Below are positions 1-7,857 of a stretch of DNA of 64,000 nucleotides, piece after piece. How positions within the stretch are numbered: the stretch's first letter is position 1; each line of letters starts with the position of its first letter. Both the position numbers and the translations under genes were made by a program. Source of the DNA: Calidifontimicrobium sp964618555 (lineage in GTDB: Bacteria; Pseudomonadota; Gammaproteobacteria; Burkholderiales; Burkholderiaceae_C); the NCBI GenBank assembly GCA_964618555.1, contig CAZUBF010000001.1, positions 77,788-141,787 of the forward strand, read 5' to 3'. The notes beneath the pieces were generated by a model. It was not told the DNA's origin. It saw only the letters and a list, made by a program, of their open reading frames with translations, and ran no database searches.

Positions 1-824
1 GTGTACAGCCGCACCTCCCAGCTCCTGGCGTCGCGGTGCCAGATGTGGAAGAAGGCGATGCGCCGGCCTCCGCGCGACGGCTGGAGGTGGTTGACGTAGT
101 GCCACGCGCCTTCCATCGTCGGCTTGGGGTCGCGCGCCGCGAGTTCGGCCAGCGGCACGACCAGCTCGCTGCGGCCGCTGACGAGGTCGACGCGCCAGAC
201 GCCGTCCTGCGCTGGGCACGGGTCGTCGGCGAAGGGGTCGTCGACGCCGGCGTAGCCGTAGCCGGGCCGGTGCACCGCCAGGCGCGCGAAGTTGGCGCTG
301 AACGCGGTGCGGCCGTCGGGCAGCAGCGCGTACAGCGGGCGATCGACGATGCCGACCTCGCCGCGCTCGACGTCGTGCAGCACGCCGACGAAGCGGCCGT
401 CGCGGCGGTCGTTGTAGCTGAAGCGGCGCGCAGGGTCGGCCGGGTGCCAGGTCGCCATCGCACCCTGCTGCCAGTTCCAGGCGTGCGTGGTGGCCAGGCG
501 CTCGAAGCGCCGGCTGCCGTCTTGCGCGACGACGCCGATCCCGACGCTGTCGCCGGGGGCAGGCGCGCGGTCGTTGAACGACGCCTCGTGCGCGAGCAGC
601 AAGCGGCCCTCGGCATTCCACGGCGTCTTGTCGTAGTAGCCGAAGAAGTGGTGCGCCGGGCCGGTGGTGGCGGGCTCGACCGCCGCCGCCGCGCGGCCGA
701 AGTGCAGCCAGCGGTACAGCGCCGGATGCCGTGCGTAGCAGCGCTGCTCGACCCACTGCTCGAGCGCGTGCCGCACGCGCCAGGGCACGGCGGGGGTGGC
801 GACGACACTGGCGTACAGGCTCAT
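1..824 (-). CDS. TolB/WD40-like beta-propeller protein of EPS locus (3' end cut off)
   Basis: The start codon is at 824 and the frame stays open to the window edge, so 274 residues are seen and the C-terminus is missing. The N-terminal part carries the block HHFFGYYDKTPWN, followed by repeated short stretches such as RRFSYNDRRDGRFVG. This is the look of the uncharacterised propeller proteins (distantly like oligogalacturonate lyase/TolB folds) often found among glycosyltransferases in EPS clusters. I see no signal peptide. Its ATG overlaps the stop of the upstream GT2 gene (ATGA, 821-824), so the two are probably translationally coupled. The substrate is unknown; the family assignment is from motif memory, and only its place in the polysaccharide operon is secure. 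Confidence 0.6.
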   Translation of the reverse strand, partial: MSLYASVVATPAVPWRVRHALEQWVEQRCYARHPALYRWLHFGRAAAAVEPATTGPAHHFFGYYDKTPWNAEGRLLLAHEASFNDRAPAPGDSVGIGVVAQDGSRRFERLATTHAWNWQQGAMATWHPADPARRFSYNDRRDGRFVGVLHDVERGEVGIVDRPLYALLPDGRTAFSANFARLAVHRPGYGYAGVDDPFADDPCPAQDGVWRVDLVSGRSELVVPLAELAARDPKPTMEGAWHYVNHLQPSRGGRRIAFFHIWHRDARSWEVRLY

Positions 825-1804
825 GGTGCCGGGCTGCGGTCGCGCCGGCTCACCAGCCGCCGGAACAGCGCGGGCGGCAGCAGCGACGGCAGCAGGTAGA
901 CCAGGTCCTTCGCGCGCCAGCCACCCTTGACGAGAGACATGCGGAAGATGCGCTGCGCCGAGTCGAGGTCGCGGCGCCAGAAGTTGTCGTAGCCGCGGCG
1001 CAGCAGGCTGCCGTCGATGAGGTCGCGCAGCTCGGCGGCCGACAGGTGGCGCACCAGCTGCGGGTGCTGGCGCACGAACTTGCGCTTGACGATCCAGGAA
1101 TTGCGCGCCTGCCGCCACTGCGTCGACGTGATCTGCCCGCCCTGGTGGTGGCGGTAGAACGCCAGCACCTCGGGCACGAGGCGGATGCGACGTCCCACGC
1201 CGATGCGCAGCCACAGGTCGTAGTCCATGCACGTGGGCAGGTCGAGGTCGAAGCCGCCGACCTCCTGCATGACCGATCGGCGCACCAGCGCCGCATGGAT
1301 CGGCCACGGCGCGGCGGCGCGCAGGAAGCGTGCCGCCTTGTCCTCGAGCTCGTAGTCGGGCGGCACGTAGGGCGCGCCGCGGCCACCCGGCAGGCCGACG
1401 TTCTGCCAGCCGCAGTAGGCCAGCGCGGCGCCGCGGTCGTCCGCCAGCGCAGCGTGCAGCTTATGCAGGCAGTCGGGCGCCCACCAGTCGTCGGCGTCTA
1501 GGAAGGCGACGAACTCGCCGCGTGCCTGCGCCAGCCCGCGGTTGCGCGCTGCGTACGGGCCGGCGTTGGCCTGCGACACGGCGACGATGCGGTTGCCGAA
1601 CTCGCGCTGCAGCGCCGCGACGATCTGCGGCGAGCGGTCGGTGGAACCGTCGTCGACGACGATCAGCTCGACGCCGGGCAGCGTCTGCCCCATCACGCTG
1701 CGCACGGCCTCGTCGAGGTAGCGCTCGGCGTTGAAGCAGGGCATGACGACCGAGGCCGTGACGGGCGTCGCGGCCGGGCGCGGGTCGATCGGCGTGTCGG
1801 GCAT
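821..1804 (-). CDS. Glycosyltransferase family 2
   Basis: 327 residues. The GT-A fold N-terminus shows ASVVMPCFNAERYLDEAV, then IVVDDGSTDRSP and the metal-binding FLDADDWW motif near residue 105, typical of inverting GT2 enzymes using a nucleotide-sugar donor. The C-terminal part (from about residue 215) is a basic helical tail without clear membrane segments, so it should act at the cytoplasmic face on a lipid-linked intermediate. It is the eighth gene of a leftward EPS operon and overlaps the next gene by four bases. Donor and acceptor cannot be read from the sequence. Confidence 0.9.
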   Translation of the reverse strand: MPDTPIDPRPAATPVTASVVMPCFNAERYLDEAVRSVMGQTLPGVELIVVDDGSTDRSPQIVAALQREFGNRIVAVSQANAGPYAARNRGLAQARGEFVAFLDADDWWAPDCLHKLHAALADDRGAALAYCGWQNVGLPGGRGAPYVPPDYELEDKAARFLRAAAPWPIHAALVRRSVMQEVGGFDLDLPTCMDYDLWLRIGVGRRIRLVPEVLAFYRHHQGGQITSTQWRQARNSWIVKRKFVRQHPQLVRHLSAAELRDLIDGSLLRRGYDNFWRRDLDSAQRIFRMSLVKGGWRAKDLVYLLPSLLPPALFRRLVSRRDRSPAP

Positions 1805-1818
1805 GACGGCTCGCGGGT

Positions 1819-3585
1819 TCAGGGACTCGAGAGGTAGATGTTGAGCTGCATGATGCGCAGCAGGCTGCGCAGCGTGCCCACCTTGTCGACGCGTTCACGC
1901 GCAAGGCGCCAGCCGCCGGGCACGCGCGACAACCAGTCGTCGCGGTAGGGCGGCAGCTTGGCCCCCGAAAGATAGCAGCGGGCAAGCGCGGCCAGCCGCG
2001 TGCGATCGAACATCGACGCCAGCGGTTCGCACAGGCGGTCGGTGAGGTGCCCGAGGATGAAGTCCTTGATCTGGGGACGCTCGGCGATCAGTCGCAGGAA
2101 CACGGCTTCGTCCCATGGCACGCTGGTCTTCCTCGAATACGGCAGCGCGGCCAGGTCGGGGAAGCGGTCGGCCAGCAGGTCGCGCGCCAGGCGCTTGTCG
2201 AGCCTGAGCGCGTGCGGCACGCGGGTGAAGAAGTCGACCACGTCCTCGTCGAGCAAGGGTCGGGCCTGCTCGCACACCGCCAGGCGCCGTGCCGAGAACC
2301 CGTTGAGCAGGTTGGCCACGCGTTCGCGGTAGTAGAGCTCGTCCTTCATGCCGACCGGATGCGTGCTTTGCAGCGCCGCGGTCGTCGCCGCCAGGGTTCG
2401 CGCGATGCCGTCGCGGATCGCGGTCAGGCGCGCGGGCTGCAGCACGTCGCACACCCGCGGCGAGACGTCGATGTTCCACCAGCCGACGATGTCGAGTGCT
2501 CCGGCGAGGTCGGCAGGCTCGCCCTTCCAGCCGAAGCTTTCGTCGCCGATGAACATCGCGCGATGGCGCTGCCCGATGTGCGTCCAGCGGTTCGACGGCG
2601 CGTCGCAGATCTGCACGCGGCCGTCCGCTGCCAGCGTTTCGGTCACGGCATCGGTGGCGAAACCGTCGATCGGGATCACGAATGGCTGGTGCGCCAGCCC
2701 GGCATGGTCGGCCAGCTGCTGCGCGATGAGGTGGTCCTCGCCCGTCGACGGCTCGACCCGGTAGGCGTAGCTCGGCAGCTGTCGGCCACAGCGCAGCAGG
2801 TAGGCGAGCATCAGCCGCGAGTCGACGCCGCCGCTGAGCAGCAACGCAGGTTCGGGCAGCACGGCCAGCAGTCGCCTTGTGGCCTGCTCGAGCAACGCAT
2901 CGAGCTCGGCGAGCAGTTCGGGCCGGCTCGCATCGCTGGAAGCGTCGAACCTGGGAACCCAGTAACGGTGTTCGCGGGTGCCGCCGGGTCCGATGTGCAG
3001 CACGACGGCCTGACCCAGCGAGCGTACGTCTGCGAACAGGGTCGCACTCGCGTAGCAGCAGCCACGGACGAGAAACTCGCCGACGGCCAGCGGATCGATC
3101 GCCGCCGTGGCCGCGCGCATGCGTGCCAGCGGCTTGGCTTCGGGCGCCAGGTGCAGCCCGGTGGCCAGTGCGCCGATCATGAACAACGGACGAGAGCCCT
3201 GGCGGTCGGTGAACACCAGCGCCTCGTCGCTTCGGCGGTCGACCACGACGCCGGCGAAGGAGCCGCGCAGCCTGGCGAAAGCGGCCGGTCCTTCGTCGAG
3301 GTAGAGGCGGGCTATGTCGCCTGCAGCGTCGTCGGGAGGGCCGCCGCCCGCCCGAGTCAATGCGGAGACGTAGCCGCTGAGCAGGACGGTGACGTCCACG
3401 TCGTCGTGGCGCTGGACGAACGAACCGTCGGGGCGGGCAAGCAGTCCGCAGTGCAACCATTCGCCGAGCGATGCGCGCTGCACGCACTGCGCTCCCCGGT
3501 AGCCCGTGGCGAGCAGGTGGTCCAGTCCGGCGGCGGGGGTGCCACCTTCGGGGTGACGGGCGAACAGGACGACGCCGGGAATCAT
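1819..3585 (-). CDS. Asparagine-synthetase-like protein without the glutaminase cysteine
   Basis: 588 residues from the ATG at 3585; upstream in-frame ATGs would run into the neighbouring GT gene, so I chose this one. The synthetase half has the ATP-pyrophosphatase P-loop LLLSGGVDSRLML near residue 300. The N-terminal half looks like the class II glutamine amidotransferase fold (VVVDRRSDEALVFTDRQGSRPLF), but the protein starts MIPGVVLFARH with no Cys at position 2, the nucleophile that releases ammonia from glutamine in AsnB. It may therefore use free ammonia or another amine, or amidate/adenylate a carboxylate such as a uronic acid on the polysaccharide; that role is inference from the EPS setting. 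A second member of the family sits at 9983-11701. Confidence 0.75.
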   Translation of the reverse strand: MIPGVVLFARHPEGGTPAAGLDHLLATGYRGAQCVQRASLGEWLHCGLLARPDGSFVQRHDDVDVTVLLSGYVSALTRAGGGPPDDAAGDIARLYLDEGPAAFARLRGSFAGVVVDRRSDEALVFTDRQGSRPLFMIGALATGLHLAPEAKPLARMRAATAAIDPLAVGEFLVRGCCYASATLFADVRSLGQAVVLHIGPGGTREHRYWVPRFDASSDASRPELLAELDALLEQATRRLLAVLPEPALLLSGGVDSRLMLAYLLRCGRQLPSYAYRVEPSTGEDHLIAQQLADHAGLAHQPFVIPIDGFATDAVTETLAADGRVQICDAPSNRWTHIGQRHRAMFIGDESFGWKGEPADLAGALDIVGWWNIDVSPRVCDVLQPARLTAIRDGIARTLAATTAALQSTHPVGMKDELYYRERVANLLNGFSARRLAVCEQARPLLDEDVVDFFTRVPHALRLDKRLARDLLADRFPDLAALPYSRKTSVPWDEAVFLRLIAERPQIKDFILGHLTDRLCEPLASMFDRTRLAALARCYLSGAKLPPYRDDWLSRVPGGWRLARERVDKVGTLRSLLRIMQLNIYLSSP

Positions 3586-3613
3586 CGTGATGGCGGGTTG
3601 TTCGTCGGCACGC

Positions 3614-4657
3614 TCAGGCGGGCGCGCCGAGCCGCCGGCAGATGGCGGCGGCGAGGACCGGGTAGTCCAGACGGGTCTGGCGCGCGGACAGGATGTGGGT
3701 GCGCATGCGTCGGACCTCGGCGGGGTCCATCGCGAGCGCACGGCGCACTGCGGCGGCCCAGTCGTCGTTGCGCACGAGCAGGCAGTTCTCCCCGTCGCGC
3801 AACCCGAGTTCGTAGATGGGCGCCTCGCGCGCGTTCAGGATCGGGATGCTTCCGCGCAGCATGGCCTCGACCGGTCGGTGCGTGATCAGCGAGTGCCCGG
3901 GCGGCGCCAGCGTGAAGTCCGAGTCCGACAGGATGTCGACGAACTCCGACTCGGGCAGGGCCCCCGGTTGATCGTCGGAGTACACCTTCCAGAGCACGCG
4001 CCGGTCGTCGCGTTCACCGGCGCTTTGCCAGCCGCGGTCGGCGCGCTCGAGCGCCTCGCCGCGGCGCGCCGGGTCGCGGCTGCCGACGAAGTTCAGCCGC
4101 AGCCGGCGCGGTTCGTCGACCGACCAATCAGTGGCGTGGATCTTTCGGAAGAGGGCGTCGGACTGCAGGAACTTCGAGTGCACGTCGAACCCGACATGCA
4201 CCCGGCGCACCCGCGCCAGCGCGAACAGGTCGAGAGGGTGGCAGCCGTCCTTGTAGGCGACCACGTTGAGCTTGCGCGAGAAGGGCCGCACGACCTGCTG
4301 CTCGACGCGTTGCAGCCGCACGGCGTCTCGCCACGGGCGCACCCGGTCGCCGAACGAGATCAGGGTCACGTGGTCGGAACGATCGGCCAGTCGCGACGCC
4401 AGCGCGGTGTGCTCGCCGATCCGCGGGAAACTCTGAATGACCAGCATCCCGTAGTGCTCTGGCGACTCGTGGTCGGGAGCGAACAACAAGGTGACGCCTG
4501 GGATGTCGCGGATGCGCGCCGAGATGCCCCACTTGGCCGCCAGATGGCGCTCGCGGTCGGTGATCAGGATGTCGACCGTGTGGCCGGCGGTCGACAAGGC
4601 GCGCGCGACCGTGTAGGTCAATGAGTCGCCCCACCAGGTGAGGAGACAGATCTTCAT
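3614..4657 (-). CDS. Exostosin-like (GT47-type) glycosyltransferase
   Basis: 347 residues starting MKICLLTWWGDSLTY at 4657; the frame is open further upstream but that part overlaps the sulfotransferase and is not coding. The N-terminal half is Rossmann-like. The C-terminal part has DFTLAPPGHSLITHRPVEAM, then GSIPIL and YELGLRDGENCLLV, the pattern of the exostosin nucleotide-sugar binding domain (usually R/S-rich, ending with an acidic residue that picks the sugar). I see no membrane segments. It lies in the leftward EPS operon, 28 bases from the asparagine-synthetase-like gene. Sugar specificity is unknown. Confidence 0.75.
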   Translation of the reverse strand: MKICLLTWWGDSLTYTVARALSTAGHTVDILITDRERHLAAKWGISARIRDIPGVTLLFAPDHESPEHYGMLVIQSFPRIGEHTALASRLADRSDHVTLISFGDRVRPWRDAVRLQRVEQQVVRPFSRKLNVVAYKDGCHPLDLFALARVRRVHVGFDVHSKFLQSDALFRKIHATDWSVDEPRRLRLNFVGSRDPARRGEALERADRGWQSAGERDDRRVLWKVYSDDQPGALPESEFVDILSDSDFTLAPPGHSLITHRPVEAMLRGSIPILNAREAPIYELGLRDGENCLLVRNDDWAAAVRRALAMDPAEVRRMRTHILSARQTRLDYPVLAAAICRRLGAPA

Positions 4658-4706
4658 GCGCGGCGTCGTCGGCAAGGCGGCACGGGCGGGGTGTCCTCGA
4701 GCGTGG

Positions 4707-5684
4707 TCAGGTTGCGTCGACCTGCTCGGCCATCGCCTGCAGCCGCCCGCCCAGGCCGCGCAGCAGCCCCGACGTGCCGCGCCGCAGGCGCCAGAAGCGC
4801 TGCGCAGGCTTCGGGGCGGGGATGTGCCCCGCCTCCTCGGCGGCGGCGCGCTCGGCGCGGGCCTCGTCGACCAGCCGATCGATGCGATGCTCGTAGCCGA
4901 AGCGCTCGGCCAGCGGCGCCACCTGCTGCTCGAACTCCGACACCTCCTGCGGCGTCCACTGGTCGATGTTGCGCTTGCGCCAGAACGCGTGCGGCTTGCT
5001 CTCGCTGAGCGCGTCGAACTCGGCCTGCGTGACGCGCGGCTCGTAGCCGAGGAATCGCGCCAGCTCCAGGTAGCGCGCATGGTCCAGGTCTTCGATGCGC
5101 ACGACGCGGTGGCTGTCGGCGGGCAGAGCGTCGAGCTGTTCGAGCGTGCGTTCGTTCCAGGCCTGCCAGTACCAGGCGACGCGGCCGACCTGCGACATCG
5201 CGTTCCACTGCCGCAGGAATGCACCGCGCGGGGCGATGCGCGCGAAGAAGGCATGCACCTTCTCGGCGCCGATGCGCTGGTAGCCGGTGGCCAGCGACTC
5301 GTCGGCCACGCGGTAGGGCTGCTTGTAGAAGCCCTTGTGCACGAACGAGGTGACGACGCGGTCCGGGCGCCGCAGCAGCAGCACGAAGCGCGCGCCGAAG
5401 CGCGCGTGCAGTTCGCGCACGGAGATCGACAGGTACGGGCTGGCCTCGAACGAGTAGGCGCGGTGGCCGAGGTCCTCGCGGATCTCGTCTTCCTTGGTGG
5501 CAAGGAAGCCCTCGTGGTCCACCGGCAGCCCGTGCCACTGGCAGTAGCGGTGGAAGCTCTCGTTGTCGGGGTTGCGCTCGTGCGAACTGGCGACGTCGGG
5601 CTCGCGCTCGAGCAACTGGTACATGAACAGCGTGCCGCAGCGCCCGGTGCCGATGCAGAAACCGACTCGTCCGGTGGTGTTCAT
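4707..5684 (-). CDS. PAPS-dependent sulfotransferase
   Basis: 325 residues. The N-terminus has the 5'-phosphosulfate-binding loop, FCIGTGRCGTLFMYQLL, and about residue 100 the 3'-phosphate-binding strand-helix, FVLLLRRPDRVVTSFVHKG, together the signature of the P-loop sulfotransferase fold. It should move sulfate from PAPS to a hydroxyl or amine, here probably a sugar of the EPS because every neighbour is a glycan enzyme. The same window encodes the PAPS supply (cysD fusion, cysNC), the PAP phosphatase cysQ and a sulfate-type permease, which supports a sulfated polymer. No membrane segment is visible. The acceptor cannot be deduced. Confidence 0.85.
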   Translation of the reverse strand: MNTTGRVGFCIGTGRCGTLFMYQLLEREPDVASSHERNPDNESFHRYCQWHGLPVDHEGFLATKEDEIREDLGHRAYSFEASPYLSISVRELHARFGARFVLLLRRPDRVVTSFVHKGFYKQPYRVADESLATGYQRIGAEKVHAFFARIAPRGAFLRQWNAMSQVGRVAWYWQAWNERTLEQLDALPADSHRVVRIEDLDHARYLELARFLGYEPRVTQAEFDALSESKPHAFWRKRNIDQWTPQEVSEFEQQVAPLAERFGYEHRIDRLVDEARAERAAAEEAGHIPAPKPAQRFWRLRRGTSGLLRGLGGRLQAMAEQVDAT

Positions 5685-5855
5685 GGGGTCCGTGGGGCGC
5701 GATCCGAGATGCGGGGAGAGGATGACGGCACGGGGGCACCCGCGCTGCGGCGACGATCATAGGCGCGTCGTGCGCCCGTGGCCGCCCGGCGTGGCACGGG
5801 GAGCGTGAACGATTCGCGACGCACGCGGGGTTGCAGGGGGCCCGGCACGCGACGG

Positions 5856-6524
5856 CTAGCCGTCGCTGGCGCGTTGCCTCACCACGAAGATGTGCCGCTG
5901 CTTCTCGCGGCCCTGGGTTTCGGCGTTCGGGCCGAGGTAGCGCACGTCGTAGGACGGGTCGATGTCGAGCAGCCAGCGCGTGGCGTACGCGGTGACGCTG
6001 GCCGCGTCGTTGTCGACGAACTGCGGTTCGACGTAGCCGTACTTCTCCCGGATCGACGAGAACTCGATGACGAAGTAGCGCCGGGCGCGCTCGATCAGGC
6101 TGCGCACCATGCGCTTGGCCGCGTCGTCGCCGTGCTCCTTCACCCACCAGTGGTGCACCGACAGCACCAGCACGAGGTCGAAGGTCGGCAGCGTGGCGAC
6201 GTTGTCCGGCCCCAGCTTCATGGTGCCGAAGGCGGGCGTGTTGTCGTCGTGCAGGCGACGCAGCAGGTTGCGCGCGAAAAACGGCGAGATGTCGATGCCG
6301 ACGGCGAACTTGCCGCGCTCGGTGAAGTGGCTCGTGATCAGACCCTCGTTGCAGCCGACGTCGAGCACGCTGCCGACCTGGGCCAGGTCGATGCCGGAGA
6401 GGATGGTGCGGACCTTCTCGTCCGGGAAGCGCTGGCGCTGGTAATCGTCGCCGGTGACGGGCAGCAGTCGGTCAAGCAGCGCCGCCTTGATCCGCGCGGG
6501 GGTGGACTTGGTGCGTTCGGTCAT
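5856..6524 (-). CDS. Class I SAM-dependent methyltransferase
   Basis: 222 residues with a standard Rossmann methyltransferase core: motif I SVLDVGCNEG near residue 52, then FAVGIDISPFFA and FDLVLVLSVHHWW. The last 60 residues are less typical. It sits between the sulfotransferase and a GT4 gene in the leftward EPS operon, so a sugar O-methyltransferase or a methyltransferase acting on the lipid-linked glycan is plausible. The gap of about 170 bases to the sulfotransferase gene holds no ORF or hairpin that I recognise. Confidence 0.8.
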   Translation of the reverse strand: MTERTKSTPARIKAALLDRLLPVTGDDYQRQRFPDEKVRTILSGIDLAQVGSVLDVGCNEGLITSHFTERGKFAVGIDISPFFARNLLRRLHDDNTPAFGTMKLGPDNVATLPTFDLVLVLSVHHWWVKEHGDDAAKRMVRSLIERARRYFVIEFSSIREKYGYVEPQFVDNDAASVTAYATRWLLDIDPSYDVRYLGPNAETQGREKQRHIFVVRQRASDG

Positions 6525-6563
6525 CGCGCTCGGGGCTCCGTGGGCGGTTGGGTGGGGTGCGGA

Positions 6564-7667
6564 CTACGCCGCATGCTTGCGGGGCGGCCGCAGCTCGCGA
6601 TAAAGGGCCTCGACCTGCGCCAGCGGGTCGGCGAAGAACCGGGTCTGCGCGTCACGGCGGGCTGCTTGCCCCAGACGCACGCGCAGCGCGACGTCGTCGA
6701 GCAGGCGCGTCGCCCGGTCGACCAGCGCGTCGAGGTCGTGACGCGCGACGACGAAGCCGGTTTCGCCGTCGCGCACGAACTCGCTCGTGCTGCCGCTGTC
6801 GGTGGCGAGCACGGGCTTGCCGGCGGCGGCGCTCTCGATCAGCACGGCAGGGCAGGGCTCGGGATGCTGCGACGGCACGACGACGACGTCCGAACTGGCA
6901 TAGACGTTCTCGATGTCCTCGCGGAAACCGAGGTAGCGGATGCGCGGGTCGCCGCCGATCATGTCGCGGATCTGCGCCTCCGAGTAGCTGTCGTCCGTTT
7001 TCACGCCGACCCGCTGGCCGGTGATGAGGAAGCGTGCCGACGGCGAACGCAGGCGCTTCGCCATGTCGACGAACATCTGCAGACCCTTGCGGCGGCGCGT
7101 GCGGCCGATGAAGCTGAACACCGTGGCGCCGGGTTCGAGGCCGGGTTCCTCGCGCAGTGGCCGGCCCGACGCGAAGCGCTCGAGGTCGACGAGGTCGTAC
7201 ACGGTGCGCATCGGCACGCCGCCGGTGTCGCACACCGTTCGCAGGTAGTCCGAACAGGTGAGCACGACGCGCGCCGCGAGCAGGTCGGGCGAGGGCTTGT
7301 CGACCGGCTGCTGCGAGTGCTGGACGACGGGAATGCCGAGCCATCGCGCGGCTGTCAGCTCGGCGGGACGCCAGCCGATGCACCCGTGGTTGAGGTGGAC
7401 GAGGTCGACGTGGTGGCGGCGCAGGAACCCGGCGCAGCGCACGACGTCGCGCGTGAAGGTCAGCGGGTTGCCGAAGTCGTGACGCGGCCAGACGTGATGC
7501 TCGACGCCGAGGCGCGTCATCTCGCCCTCGATGGGCCCCGGGCGGCTGAGCATCACGATGGGGTGGAACTCGGTGCGGTCGATGTGCCGGATCAGATTGA
7601 ACAGGATGCGGCTCGCGCCGCCCCAGTCGCCGTGGGTGCCGACGAAGTAGCAGACGTTCGTGACCAT
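6564..7667 (-). CDS. Glycosyltransferase family 4 (GT-B fold)
   Basis: 367 residues from the ATG at 7667 (MVTNVCYFVGTHGDWGGAS). The GDWGGAS loop near the N-terminus is the glycine-rich acceptor/donor loop of GT4 enzymes. The C-terminal domain has FSFIGRTRRRKGLQMFV, and the retaining GT-B signature EPCPAVLIE (E-x7-E), followed by the usual SEFVRDGETGFVV. No membrane helix. It should add one sugar with retention of configuration to the growing EPS repeat unit. Longer in-frame extension upstream of 7667 is arginine-rich, lacks homology to the family start, and overlaps the neighbouring gene. Confidence 0.88.
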   Translation of the reverse strand: MVTNVCYFVGTHGDWGGASRILFNLIRHIDRTEFHPIVMLSRPGPIEGEMTRLGVEHHVWPRHDFGNPLTFTRDVVRCAGFLRRHHVDLVHLNHGCIGWRPAELTAARWLGIPVVQHSQQPVDKPSPDLLAARVVLTCSDYLRTVCDTGGVPMRTVYDLVDLERFASGRPLREEPGLEPGATVFSFIGRTRRRKGLQMFVDMAKRLRSPSARFLITGQRVGVKTDDSYSEAQIRDMIGGDPRIRYLGFREDIENVYASSDVVVVPSQHPEPCPAVLIESAAAGKPVLATDSGSTSEFVRDGETGFVVARHDLDALVDRATRLLDDVALRVRLGQAARRDAQTRFFADPLAQVEALYRELRPPRKHAA

Positions 7668-7857
7668 CGATCGCGTCGTCGGGCGGTTGAACTGGCGAGA
7701 GGGTGTGGCGACGCCCGTCGCGGTTCGGGGCGCGATGGCGGCGCCCCGACGCGGCAGTGCGGCGTTCCGGGCGCGCGATGCTAGCAGCGCGCAGCGGCTC
7801 GGCGCCGGGGGCACGGCGAGGCGGACGCGGCGTTGCGTGCGCAATTGCGCAGCACGA